Part shown: one piece after another, positions 18,522 to 26,899 of the stretch
Position numbering within the stretch: the first letter of the stretch is position 1
How the letters are laid out: each line of letters starts with the position of its first letter
Made by a program: the position numbers and the translations under genes
Notes under the pieces: model-generated
What the model was told of the DNA's origin: nothing
The model's input: the letters and a program-made list of their open reading frames with translations, nothing else
Database searches by the model: none
Source of the DNA: Roseomonas mucosa
Lineage (GTDB): Bacteria > Pseudomonadota > Alphaproteobacteria > Acetobacterales > Acetobacteraceae
Reading direction: 5' to 3'
Assembly (NCBI GenBank): GCA_945878375.1
Contig: CAMDWG010000024.1
Span: 1-41,516 of the forward strand
DNA: 41,516 bases

Positions 18522-19385
18522 TCAGCCGCGCAACACGCCGAGATCGCGACCCATGCGTTCGAGGCCGACATAGGGCTCATGGGTCGCGGCCACGAAGCCG
18601 GTATAGGGCCAGGGGAGGGATTCCAGATCGGCCCGTGTCAGGGATGCGAAGACCGCGCCGATGCGCGCGGCGGTGTCCTGCTCCATGCCCTTGCGCACGA
18701 CGACGCATTCATTCGGCAGCGGATCGCTTTCCCAGATCACGCGGTTCGACGTCGCGTTGATCGTGCCGTTGCGGATCATGGTGTTGCGGTGCGTGTCCCA
18801 GCCGGTGGCGAGATCGACCTGACCATTCACCGTCGCCATCTGCGCCGCCGCGGCCGAAGCCCCTTCCGCGTAGCGGCCGAAGAAGCTCTGCGGCTCGATG
18901 CCGCGGCTGCGGAGGAAGTGGGTCGGCACGAGCCATCCGGAGGTCGAGCCGCGATCGAGCATCTGCATCGACAAGCCGCGCGCACCTTCGGGGAAGGCGG
19001 CGATCTGAAGGTTGGGACGGCCGACGATGATCGCCTTGTAGGTCGGAAGGTCGTTCACCAGCATCGTGTTGACGATGCGGGCGCCGCCATTCACATGGGC
19101 CAGGATGTAGCCCCAGGGGCCCATCTGCGCGACATCGATCTGCTCATTCACGATGGCGGTGGAGATGCCGGCCCAGTCATTGGCGACATTGATCGACAGG
19201 GTCAGCCCCATGCGCTCCGCAACGCGGCGATAGAGCGGCTCCCACACCCGGCGCGTGTCGGCCTGGGTGGGCTGCTGGGGGCCGAGCCCCACACGCAGCG
19301 TGCCGCGCGACTGCGCCTGCAGGGCGGGTGCGACCAGGACAGTTGCCGCACCGATAAGGGCCGCGCGACGGGTGGCGAGTGCCAT
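18522..19385 (-). CDS. phnD: PhnD-family ABC substrate-binding protein (system 2)
   Basis: A 287-residue periplasmic protein with a signal peptide (MALATRRAALIGAATVLVAP, cut near AQS). The PhnD landmarks are VGLGPQQPTQADTRRVWEPL, the QMGPWGYIL segment, and the anion-binding STSG motif in LDRGSTSGWLVPTHFL. Ligand unknown. Its ribosome binding site (GGAG, 10 nt upstream) falls inside an inverted repeat at 19393-19432. It heads the D-E-C operon. Confidence 0.85.
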   Translation of the reverse strand: MALATRRAALIGAATVLVAPALQAQSRGTLRVGLGPQQPTQADTRRVWEPLYRRVAERMGLTLSINVANDWAGISTAIVNEQIDVAQMGPWGYILAHVNGGARIVNTMLVNDLPTYKAIIVGRPNLQIAAFPEGARGLSMQMLDRGSTSGWLVPTHFLRSRGIEPQSFFGRYAEGASAAAAQMATVNGQVDLATGWDTHRNTMIRNGTINATSNRVIWESDPLPNECVVVRKGMEQDTAARIGAVFASLTRADLESLPWPYTGFVAATHEPYVGLERMGRDLGVLRG

Positions 19386-19392
19386 GGCGTGT

Positions 19393-19432
19393 GATCTCCG
19401 ATTGAGTATGCGTCGCGTCTACCGCGGAGATC
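19393..19432 (-). promoter_or_regulatory. Inverted repeat sequestering the phnD (system 2) ribosome binding site
   Basis: Read on the - strand, GATCTCCG (19432-19425) and CGGAGATC (19400-19393) are exact reverse complements, 24 nt apart. The downstream arm contains the GGAG Shine-Dalgarno sequence of the phnD at 19385. If formed in RNA, the stem would hide the ribosome binding site. If used in DNA, the 8-bp arms could be an operator. There is no sequence evidence for which, or for the signal. Confidence 0.45.
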
Positions 19433-19503
19433 TTACGCCTGCGTGATGCTGATCTTGCTACGCTGTGAAGCATGTGCCGCGGTCAGCGCGCCCGGCGTTC
19501 CGC

Positions 19504-20328
19504 TCAGTGCAGACCGCCCGCGAAGCCACGGCTCAGCGCCCGATGCACGACGCCCACCAGCACCAGCACCGGCAAGGACGCCAGGACGCCGATGGCGGAT
19601 AACTGCCCCCACAGCGTCTCGTCCTCATTGATCCGCGTGGCGATGAAGGTCGGCAGCGTGAAGTTGCTGGGCGACTGCACGAAGAGGAAGGCGAAGAGGA
19701 ACTCGTTCCAGGCCGTGATCGCCACCAGCACCGCCGTGGCGGCAAGCCCCGGTGCGAGCATGGGCAGGAGGATGTCGCGGAAGATCCGCGCAAGCCCGGC
19801 GCCATCCATGCGCGCCGCTTCCTCATAGATCGGCGGGATGTCCCGTACGAACCCAAGCAGCATCCAGATCGCGAAAGGAAGGGCGTAGATCTGCTGCACC
19901 AGAACAAGGCCCGCCAGGGTGTCGAGCAGCCCGAGCGCGCGCAGCACCTGATAGAGCGGGACCGCCAGCACGATCGGGGGCGTCAGCTTCACCAGCAGGA
20001 CGAAGACCAGGAAGGCGGCGTCGAGCCGACGTGGAAAGCGCAGCCGCGCCAGCGCATAGGCCGCCGGCACCGAGGCCGCGAGCGCGAGCAGCGTCGCACC
20101 CGCCGTCACGACGAAGCTGTTCCATGCGGCCCGGCCAACGCGCGCTTCCGCGACCGCGGCGTAGTGGGCCAGCGTCGGTGCGCTTGGCCAGAGCGTGGCC
20201 GGCGCGGCGATATACTCGCCTGTCGGCTTGACCGATGTGGCCACCATCCAGAGAAGCGGCACCGCGAACAGCGTCGCGACGGCCACTGCGGCCAGCACGC
20301 GCCCGACCCCGGCCGGAGGATCCGTCAT
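19504..20328 (-). CDS. ABC permease, MalG/UgpE type
   Basis: A 274-residue inner-membrane permease of the carbohydrate/glycerol-3-phosphate family with six membrane segments, first near residues 8-28. The EAA motif is EEAARMDGAGLARIFRDILLPM, typical of the MalG side. WNEFLFAFLFVQSPSNFTLPTFI near the C-terminus is also characteristic. The ATG at 20328 overlaps the stop of the upstream permease. No ATPase gene follows: downstream is the 118-nt gap before phnD system 2. Confidence 0.87.
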   Translation of the reverse strand: MTDPPAGVGRVLAAVAVATLFAVPLLWMVATSVKPTGEYIAAPATLWPSAPTLAHYAAVAEARVGRAAWNSFVVTAGATLLALAASVPAAYALARLRFPRRLDAAFLVFVLLVKLTPPIVLAVPLYQVLRALGLLDTLAGLVLVQQIYALPFAIWMLLGFVRDIPPIYEEAARMDGAGLARIFRDILLPMLAPGLAATAVLVAITAWNEFLFAFLFVQSPSNFTLPTFIATRINEDETLWGQLSAIGVLASLPVLVLVGVVHRALSRGFAGGLH

Positions 20329-21212
20329 GCCTGGGCCCTCATCATCCGGCGCACCTGCAGCGCCGCGAGAAGCCCGGCGCATATCACCATCACCAACGCC
20401 GCCGCGCTCGCCATGCCGATGTCGAAGAAGCGGAAAGCAAGGCGATGCACATGCATCGAGAGGGTTTCGGTGGCATTCCCTGGTCCGCCGCCGGTCATCG
20501 CATAGACCTTGTCGAACAGCTTGAAGCTGTCGAGGGTCCGCATCAGCGCCGCGACCAGCAGGTAAGGGGCCAGCAGCGGCAGCGTCACGTCGCGGAAGCG
20601 ACGCCATGCCCCGGCGCCATCCACCCGTGCTGCCTCGTACAATTCGGGCGGGATGGAGCGCAGGCCCGCATAGAGGATCAGGAAGCAGAAGGGCGTGGCC
20701 TGCCAGATATCCGCCAGGGCGATCGCGGGCAGCGCGAGTGTCGGGTCGAAAAGCCAAGCTACCCCGGGAAGGCCCACGGAACGCAGCGTCGCGTTCAGGA
20801 AGCCGAGATCGTAGTGGAACCAAGCTCGCCAGATCGCACCCACCACGATCGTGGACAGGACATAGGGCGCGAGCAGGACCAGCGTGACCAGACGCCGCCC
20901 TCGGAACGCGCGGTCGAGCAGCAGCGCCAGGCCGAGCCCGAGCAGCACCTCCGCGATGGTGGCCATCAGCGCGAAGACGATCGTGTTCCAGGCCGCGCGG
21001 CGAAATCCGCGCCCCTCCCAGAGCTCGACGAAGTTGTCCATCCCGACGAAGCGCGCATCGGCAAAGCCGTGGTCGGTCGCGGTGAACGACAACAGCAGCA
21101 CGCGGGCAAGCGGGTAGAGTGTCAGCAACGCGAAGAGCGTCAGGGCCGGCGCCAGGAGAAGGAAAAGAAGACGAGGCCGGAGCGGGCCGGCCTCGCCTGC
21201 GGCTTCCGTCAA
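20325..21212 (-). CDS. ABC permease, MalF/UgpA type
   Basis: A 295-residue inner-membrane permease starting with TTG at 21212, overlapping the binding protein stop (TTGA). The membrane segments begin at LLFLLLAPALTLFALLTLYPL. The EAA motif is YEAARVDGAGAWRRFRDVTLPLL, and the MTGGGPGNATETLSMHVHRLAF segment is typical of UgpA/MalF-type permeases. It pairs with the permease at 19504-20328. No better start codon exists close to the expected N-terminus. Confidence 0.87.
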   Translation of the reverse strand: MTEAAGEAGPLRPRLLFLLLAPALTLFALLTLYPLARVLLLSFTATDHGFADARFVGMDNFVELWEGRGFRRAAWNTIVFALMATIAEVLLGLGLALLLDRAFRGRRLVTLVLLAPYVLSTIVVGAIWRAWFHYDLGFLNATLRSVGLPGVAWLFDPTLALPAIALADIWQATPFCFLILYAGLRSIPPELYEAARVDGAGAWRRFRDVTLPLLAPYLLVAALMRTLDSFKLFDKVYAMTGGGPGNATETLSMHVHRLAFRFFDIGMASAAALVMVICAGLLAALQVRRMMRAQA

Positions 21213-22441
21213 CGCGCGAGCGCGCGCTGCACTTGCCGGTTCGCCTCCGCCAGCGCCTCACGCGGGCTCGCCTGGCCGATCAGCGCGATCTGAAGCTGTT
21301 CGCCCAGGATCGCCTCGACCCGGTTCCACTGCGTGATCCGCGGGCGGGGCTGCGCGGCTTCGAGCGCGGCGAGCTGGGCAGGGAACCAGCGGAAGCGCGC
21401 GACGAGGTCCGGATCGTTATAGAGCGCGGCCAGGGTGGGCGGATTGCCGGTCTCGATGGCGATGCGCTTCTGATTCTCGGCGGAGACCACGAAGCGGACG
21501 AAATCCGCCGCGCGGGCAGCGTTCGGGCTATCGGCCGCGACACCGAGCAGCCACGCGCCCAGCATCGGCGCGGGGCCGCGCGTCTCGCCTGGCGGCGAGA
21601 CGAGCGCGACCTGGCCCGCAACCCGCGAGCGACCGGCGTCATCCAGCGTGCCGGCCCAGCCGGGCCAATACTCCGTCGCGATGGCCAGGCGCCCCTGCTC
21701 CATCGCCTGGCGCACTTCGTTGGCGTTCCAGGTCTCGACGCCGCGCGGCAGCATCGGGCGCAGCGAGAGGAAGTACTCGAGCGCGGCCAGCGCCTGCGGC
21801 GTGTCCAGCGCGGCGCGGCCCTGCGCGTCCACCACCGCGCCGCCGAAGGCGCCCAGCACCGGCAGGAAGCCGGTGACGATCGGGTTGCCGCGCATGCCAC
21901 GGAAGGCGATCGGCGTCACCTGCGGCTCACGCTGCTGCAAGGTGCGGGCGGCGGCGGCGACTTCGGTCCAGCTGGTCGGCGCGGCGATGCCGTGGCGGGC
22001 CAGCAGGTCGGTGCGGTAGGCGAACATCGCGACATTGCCGACCATCGGCGCCGCGAAGCGCTGCCCGGCCGGGCCGCGCGAGACAGCATCCGCCGACCGC
22101 ACGAAGCCGCCGGGCACGCCGCCGAGCCGGTCGAGATCGGCCAGCCAGCCATTGGCCATGAATTCCGGCGCCCAGATGTCGTCCAGCATCAGGACATCGA
22201 GCGCGCGCGTCCGTTCCCGCGCATTCAGCGCCATGCGTTCATAGAGCGCGCCGCCCGGCAGCTCGAGCCGCTCGATGCGCAGCCCGGGGTTCCGGGCCTG
22301 ATAGGCTTCCACCATGGCGCCCAGGGCGGTGCCGAAGGCCGCGTCGCGACCAGCGATGACAAGGCGGTCCTGCGCCGCCGCCGGGGAGAGCCCGGCGAGG
22401 GCAAAGGCAGCAGCAAGGAGTGTTCGGCGGAGCGACAGCAC
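21209..22441 (-). CDS. ABC substrate-binding protein, sugar/glycerol-3-phosphate type
   Basis: A periplasmic protein of about 410 residues starting at the GTG at 22441 (GAGAGG just upstream); an ATG at 22468 would add nine residues. Signal peptide LRRTLLAAAFALAGLSPAAAQ. The family-1 SBP layout is seen in VEAYQARNPGLRIERLELPGG, LDVLMLDDIWAPEFMANGWL and AADFVRFVVSAENQKRIAIETGNPP. It heads an SBP-permease-permease operon with no ATP-binding gene; a shared MsmK/UgpC-like ATPase elsewhere would be needed. Glycerol-3-phosphate or another phosphate ester would suit the neighbours, but a sugar is equally possible by sequence. Confidence 0.85.
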   Translation of the reverse strand: MLSLRRTLLAAAFALAGLSPAAAQDRLVIAGRDAAFGTALGAMVEAYQARNPGLRIERLELPGGALYERMALNARERTRALDVLMLDDIWAPEFMANGWLADLDRLGGVPGGFVRSADAVSRGPAGQRFAAPMVGNVAMFAYRTDLLARHGIAAPTSWTEVAAAARTLQQREPQVTPIAFRGMRGNPIVTGFLPVLGAFGGAVVDAQGRAALDTPQALAALEYFLSLRPMLPRGVETWNANEVRQAMEQGRLAIATEYWPGWAGTLDDAGRSRVAGQVALVSPPGETRGPAPMLGAWLLGVAADSPNAARAADFVRFVVSAENQKRIAIETGNPPTLAALYNDPDLVARFRWFPAQLAALEAAQPRPRITQWNRVEAILGEQLQIALIGQASPREALAEANRQVQRALAR

Positions 22442-22484
22442 GGTGGCCTCTCGGGTCGGGGGATCCATACCGTCGCTCAGGATG

Positions 22485-22502
22485 ATGACAGGACGGGGTC
22501 AG
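22485..22502 (-). promoter_or_regulatory. Pho-box-like site upstream of the sugar/G3P-type binding protein
   Basis: On the - strand the 18 bp read CTGACCC-CGTC-CTGTCAT. The second 7-mer is an exact Pho-box half (CTGTCAT) and the first has about three mismatches, with the standard 4-bp spacer. It lies 44 nt upstream of the GTG at 22441 (17 nt from the alternative ATG). PhoB control of ugp-type operons is established in E. coli. Here the match is only half strong, so chance is possible. The rest of the 22442-22552 gap shows nothing else. Confidence 0.3.
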
Positions 22503-22552
22503 AGCCTTGGCGCATCGATGAAGACTGCCGCGCAGGCGCCTCGTTGCCGCTC

Positions 22553-23344
22553 CTAGCCGATGATGCGCCGGCGCGCGGCGCCCGAGGCCTGTTCCACCGC
22601 GATCACCAGCAACAGGATCGCGAGGATGGCCGCAGAGGCCTCCGCGTAATTGAACAGGTCCATCGACACCTTGAGCTCCATCCCGATGCCGCCCGCGCCG
22701 ACCAGGCCGAGCACCACGCCGCCGCGCGTTGCCTTCTCAAGACAGAACAGGCTGGTGGTGACCATGGACGGCATGGCGGCCGGCAGCACCGCCGCCATGA
22801 GCACGCCCATCCGGGGCGCGCCGGCCGCGGCCAGCGCTTCCTGCGGTCCCTTCTCCTGTTCTTCCATCGCATCGGCGAAGAAGCGCGCGGCATAGCCCAT
22901 CGTGTCCACCATGAGCGCCAGCGTGCCCGCGAAAGGGCCGAGGCCCACCGCCACCACGAAGATCAAGGCCCAAACGATGTCCGGCACGGTCCGGAAGACA
23001 GCGATCAGCGACCGCGCCGCCATCCGCAGCGGCCAGGATGCGGTAAGGGAGCGGCAGGCCAGCACCGCAAGCGGCACCGAGAGCAACACGCCGAGAACGG
23101 TCCCCGCGAGGGCCATGTGGAACGTCTCGAGCAGGGAGGAGAAAACGCGGTCCCAGCGATCATGGGAGGGTGGGATCATCTCGCCCAGGATGCGCGTCAT
23201 TTGCGGCAGGCCGGCGACAAGCTCGGAGATGGAGAATCCCACCCCCTGGAAGGAGGAAACGACCAGCGCCGCCGCGGCGACCAGTATGGCGAAGGCGATC
23301 GCCGAGGGGCGTTCGAGGCGGGGGGGCGCCGGGCGCTCAGTCAA
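22553..23344 (-). CDS. phnE: PhnE-type ABC permease (system 3)
   Basis: A 263-residue permease. The start chosen is TTG at 23344, which has GGAG at 7-nt spacing and overlaps the phnC stop; another TTG at 23383 would give a longer overlap. Membrane segments begin near residue 15 (SAIAFAILVAAAALVVS). The coupling segment is GPQEALAAAGAPRMGVLMAA and the hallmark is LGLVGAGGIGMELK. FRTVPDIVWALIFVVAVGLGPFAG is typical of PhnE. Last gene of the D-C-E operon. Confidence 0.85.
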   Translation of the reverse strand: MTERPAPPRLERPSAIAFAILVAAAALVVSSFQGVGFSISELVAGLPQMTRILGEMIPPSHDRWDRVFSSLLETFHMALAGTVLGVLLSVPLAVLACRSLTASWPLRMAARSLIAVFRTVPDIVWALIFVVAVGLGPFAGTLALMVDTMGYAARFFADAMEEQEKGPQEALAAAGAPRMGVLMAAVLPAAMPSMVTTSLFCLEKATRGGVVLGLVGAGGIGMELKVSMDLFNYAEASAAILAILLLVIAVEQASGAARRRIIG

Positions 23345-24122
23345 AGAACCGCTCCAGTTCCTCAGGTCTTGCAGCACCGGCAACCGAATCGAGCGCGACG
23401 GCGCCGGCGCGCAGCCCGACGATGCGATCGGCGAAGTGCAGCGCGTGCTCCATGTGGTGGGTGGTGAACAGGACGGTGATGTTGCGCTGGCGGGCGAGAT
23501 CGGCCAGCAGCGCCATCACCTCTCGGCCCGCGACGGGGTCGAGAGAGGCCACGGGTTCATCGGCCAGGATCAGGTCGGGCCGCTGCATCAGGGCCCGCGC
23601 GATGGCGACGCGCTGCGACTGTCCGCCGGACAGCGCATCGGCGCGCCTCAGGGCGATTGCGGCCAGCCCGACCTCATCCAGGCAGTGCATGGCTTCGGCA
23701 CGCAGGGTGTCGGGGGCCAGCAATTGGTGCCAAGCCCTCGCATGCGCGCGGGCGATCGCACCATGCGTCACATTCGACAGCGCGGACAGGCGCGGCACGA
23801 GGTTGTGGCGCTGAAAGACGAAGCCGACCCGCGCGCGGAGCCGGCGGAGGTCTCGCCCGCGCAATCGTCCCGGATCCTGTCCCAAGACCTGAACCGCGCC
23901 GCGATCCGGTTCCACGAGGCGCAAGAGGCAGCGCAGCAGCGTCGACTTCCCCGCGCCATTGGCCCCGATCAGCGCACACAATTCGCCACGCGGGACACGC
24001 AGCGCGACGCCCCGCAGGACATCCGTGGCGCCGAAGCGCTTCGTCAGCCCCACGACGTCGATGTCGTGGAGGCCGCCCCGCAGCTGCGACGGGGCGGCCT
24101 CGACCTGGAGTGCAGCGCTCAA
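23337..24122 (-). CDS. phnC: PhnC-type ABC transporter ATP-binding protein (system 3)
   Basis: An ATPase of about 261 residues. It begins at TTG 24122 overlapping the phnD stop (TTGA); the first 20 or so residues (before DIDVVGLTKRFG) have no family counterpart, so an internal start is possible. Walker A GANGAGKST, Q-loop FVFQRHNLVPRLSALSNV, signature [15 protein letters not shown], Walker [14 protein letters not shown] and switch LFTTHHMEHA are intact. Its GANGAGKS loop and LSGGQS signature set it apart from the PhnC of systems 1 and 2. Confidence 0.86.
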   Translation of the reverse strand: MSAALQVEAAPSQLRGGLHDIDVVGLTKRFGATDVLRGVALRVPRGELCALIGANGAGKSTLLRCLLRLVEPDRGAVQVLGQDPGRLRGRDLRRLRARVGFVFQRHNLVPRLSALSNVTHGAIARAHARAWHQLLAPDTLRAEAMHCLDEVGLAAIALRRADALSGGQSQRVAIARALMQRPDLILADEPVASLDPVAGREVMALLADLARQRNITVLFTTHHMEHALHFADRIVGLRAGAVALDSVAGAARPEELERFFD

Positions 24123-24991
24123 TTGCCGACGAAGTCGGAGAATTGCGGCTGGCCGATCGTGCGGTACATCGCCCGCACATAGTTGTAATCGGCATCGCGC
24201 GGCGCCGGAAGGAAGACGCCACCGACATACTTCTGGTTGTTGTTCGTGGCCGTCAGCGCGCGCCACATATCGGCGGAGTTGTCGACGAAGAGGCGCCGAA
24301 CCGCATCCACCGTCTCGGCCGGAACATGCGTGCCCGCCACCATCACATCGTCCGGCAGGTCGCGCCCGCGGCCAATCACCCGAAGGGTCAGGTCCGGGAA
24401 GCGCTGGCGGAACTGCACGATGTCGGTGTGATTGACGCCGAGCGCCGCGATATCGCCCCGGCGCAGCCCCTCGATCGCGACATTGCGGGCCACGTGCACC
24501 GCCTGGATGTCGCGTCGCGGATCAACGCCCAGATCCGCCAGGACCTGCATCGGACCGAGGTGACGGCTGGTCGAGCCGACATCGCCGAAGGCCACGCGCC
24601 GGCCACGCAGATCGGCCGCCACCTGGAACTCGCTGCGGGCGAGGACAACGATGTTGGAGAAGTAGTCGGGACGCTGGAAGGTCACCACCGGCACCGCGTT
24701 GGTCCGCTGGCGGAAGACGACGTATTCCGCCGGGCCCGTCAGCACGAAATCCACGCGCCGGGCGTTGAGCGCCTCGACAGCCGCGGTGCGGCTGCTCACC
24801 GCGAAGAAGCGCAGCTCGGCCCCCGAAAGGCGCTGGAACGCGTCGCGGAACGGACCGAAATCGCGCTGCACTTCCTCGAGCCCCGGGACATCCGTGATCG
24901 CCAGGGAAATGCTGCGCGGCTGCGCCGCGAGCTTAACCATGGGCAGGGCGGAAAGCGCCAGGGCGGCGCCGAGAACAGCACGACGATTCAT
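24119..24991 (-). CDS. phnD: PhnD-family ABC substrate-binding protein (system 3)
   Basis: A 290-residue periplasmic protein with a short signal peptide (MNRRAVLGAALALSALPMVKLAAQ). The PhnD-like core includes FVLTGPAEYVVFRQR and the oxyanion-binding STS motif in FGDVGSTSRHLGPMQVL, where Arg replaces the usual Gly after STS. This gene is more divergent than the first two PhnD genes. It is transcribed away from the phosphonate monoester hydrolase gene, with 335 nt between them, so the two units may share control. Confidence 0.83.
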   Translation of the reverse strand: MNRRAVLGAALALSALPMVKLAAQPRSISLAITDVPGLEEVQRDFGPFRDAFQRLSGAELRFFAVSSRTAAVEALNARRVDFVLTGPAEYVVFRQRTNAVPVVTFQRPDYFSNIVVLARSEFQVAADLRGRRVAFGDVGSTSRHLGPMQVLADLGVDPRRDIQAVHVARNVAIEGLRRGDIAALGVNHTDIVQFRQRFPDLTLRVIGRGRDLPDDVMVAGTHVPAETVDAVRRLFVDNSADMWRALTATNNNQKYVGGVFLPAPRDADYNYVRAMYRTIGQPQFSDFVGN

Positions 24992-25326
24992 GTGAAGAGG
25001 TCTTCCTTGCTGGAGCCAACAGGCGCTTAGGGGTTTTCTGTAGCCGTTGAGTGACTGGCCCGAGAATCTTCCATGGCAGCTTGCAGGTGCCGCGTCAGAT
25101 GATGGGCGGGAGCATGCCATCGGTGACGGCACGACCGACAGCGGAGCGCGAGCCACCCCGCATGGATGCTGCGAGAGCGTGCCGCGGGATCGAGCCGATC
25201 CAAGCGGCATCGGACGGGGGGCGCCCGCCCGGTGCGGCGAAGGGTGTCACGCAGGATCAGCGAAAGCGCCACACGTTTGTCGCCGCCCAAGGCTAAGACC
25301 GCGCACGGAAATTTCGGACCAGTGGA
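24992..25326. other. 335-nt divergent intergenic region between phnD (system 3) and the hydrolase operon
   Basis: No convincing gene: short frames on both strands lack family features and ribosome binding sites. Promoters for both divergent units should lie here. I could not pick clear -35/-10 boxes or a Pho box. GGAAATTTCGGACCAGTGGA precedes the hydrolase ATG, and no strong Shine-Dalgarno is seen. Confidence 0.5.
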
Positions 25327-26880
25327 ATGGCACGCAAGAACGTCCTGCTTATCGTCGTCGATCAATGGCGTGCCGATTTCGTCCCCGCCCTCGGGGCCGG
25401 CTTCCTGCGCACGCCGAATCTCGATCGCCTCTGCCGCGAGGGCGTGACCTTCCGGAACCATGTGACCAACGCGGTCCCTTGCGGTCCTGCGCGCGCAAGC
25501 CTGCTGACAGGGCTCTACCTGATGAATCATCGGGCGGTGCAGAACACGGTGCCGCTCGATGCGCGGCACACCAATCTCGGCAAGCAGCTGCGGCTGATCG
25601 GCTATGATGCCGCGCTGATCGGCTACACGACGACGACGCCCGATCCCCGCACCACCGGTCCCCGCGACCCGCGCTTCACCACCCTCGGCGACCTGATGGA
25701 TGGCTTCCGCAGCGTCGGCGCCTTCGAGCCGAACATGGATGGCTATTTCGGCTGGCTCGCCCATCAGGGCTACAAGCTGCCGCCCCGGCGCGAGGATATC
25801 TGGCTCCCGGAAGGCGAGGACGCGGTGCCCGGCGTGACGGATCGGCCCTGCCGCATCCCGAAGGACCTCTCGGACAGCACCTTCTTCACCGAACGTGCGC
25901 TGGCCTATCTGAAGGGCCGGGGCGACAAGCCGTGGTTCCTGCATCTGGGCTATTACCGGCCCCATCCGCCCTTCATCGCCCCGGCCCCATACCACGCCAT
26001 GTATGCGCCGGCCGACATGCCCGCGCCGATCCGCCAGCCACGCTGGGAAGATGAGGCGGCTCAGCATCCTCTCATGGAGTTCTACCTCCGCGGTATCAGC
26101 CAGGGCAGCTTCTTCCGTGGCGCCGGCGGTGCCGCAACCGCGCTGGAGGAAGCCGCGATCCGCCAGATGCGCGCCACCTATGCGGGCCTCATCACCGAGA
26201 TCGACGACTGCCTCGGCCGGGTCTTCGCGTATCTCGAGGAGACCGGGCAGTGGGAGGAGACGATGATCGTCTTCACCTCCGACCATGGCGAGCAGCTCGG
26301 CGATCATTGGCTGCTCGGGAAGGTCGGCTTCCATGACGAAAGCTTCCGCATCCCCCTGGTGGTGAAGGATGCCGGGCGCAGCCCACGCGCCGGCGCGATC
26401 GAGGACGCCTTCACCGAATCCGTCGACGTGATGCCGACCATCCTGCAGGCATTGGGCGGCTCCGCGCCACGGTCCAGCGATGGCCGGTCCATCCTGCCGC
26501 TGCTGGATGGGCCGCCGCCGGCCGATTGGCGCGATGCGCTGTTCTACGAATACGACTTCCGCGACGTGCATTACTCGCGCCCCGAAGCCGCGCTCGGCCT
26601 TGGCATGGATGAGAGCGCGCTCTGCGTCCTGCAGGATGCCCGCTACAAGTATGTGCATTTCGCGGCGCTGCCCCCGCTGTTCTTCGACCTCGCGCGCGAT
26701 CCGCACTGCTTCGAGAACCTGGCCGAGGACCCGGCGCATGCGGCGCTGGTCAGGGACTACGCTCAGAAGGCGCTTTCGAAGCGGATGCGCCATGCCGAGC
26801 GCACGCTGACCCATTTCCGCGCGACACCCCAGGGGCTGGAGGAGCGCGATGTCGCCTCCACCGCGCCCGCCGCCGATTGA
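25327..26880 (+). CDS. Phosphonate monoester hydrolase/phosphodiesterase (alkaline phosphatase superfamily, formylglycine enzyme)
   Basis: A 517-residue enzyme that cleaves phosphonate monoesters and phosphodiesters, as known for the R. leguminosarum and B. caryophylli PMHs, which are also promiscuous sulfatases. The formylglycine signature C-x-P-x-R is Cys52 in PCGPARASLLTG. From memory of the characterised R. leguminosarum PMH, the active site is matched with a constant shift of five: Asp12, Gln13, Cys52, Asn73, Tyr100, Thr102, His213, Asp319, His320 and Lys332. The DQWRAD start is also diagnostic. There is no signal peptide, so it acts in the cytoplasm on imported esters. It needs a formylglycine-generating enzyme not seen here. 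The stop is 19 nt before the first of four binding proteins, so it leads their operon. Confidence 0.92.
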   Translation: MARKNVLLIVVDQWRADFVPALGAGFLRTPNLDRLCREGVTFRNHVTNAVPCGPARASLLTGLYLMNHRAVQNTVPLDARHTNLGKQLRLIGYDAALIGYTTTTPDPRTTGPRDPRFTTLGDLMDGFRSVGAFEPNMDGYFGWLAHQGYKLPPRREDIWLPEGEDAVPGVTDRPCRIPKDLSDSTFFTERALAYLKGRGDKPWFLHLGYYRPHPPFIAPAPYHAMYAPADMPAPIRQPRWEDEAAQHPLMEFYLRGISQGSFFRGAGGAATALEEAAIRQMRATYAGLITEIDDCLGRVFAYLEETGQWEETMIVFTSDHGEQLGDHWLLGKVGFHDESFRIPLVVKDAGRSPRAGAIEDAFTESVDVMPTILQALGGSAPRSSDGRSILPLLDGPPPADWRDALFYEYDFRDVHYSRPEAALGLGMDESALCVLQDARYKYVHFAALPPLFFDLARDPHCFENLAEDPAHAALVRDYAQKALSKRMRHAERTLTHFRATPQGLEERDVASTAPAAD

Positions 26881-26899
26881 ACCCGAAGGAGCCACCGCC

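Noticed and set aside
21119-23467. 782-codon + strand frame
   Set aside because: Antisense to the sugar-type binding protein and PhnE; no recognisable domain.
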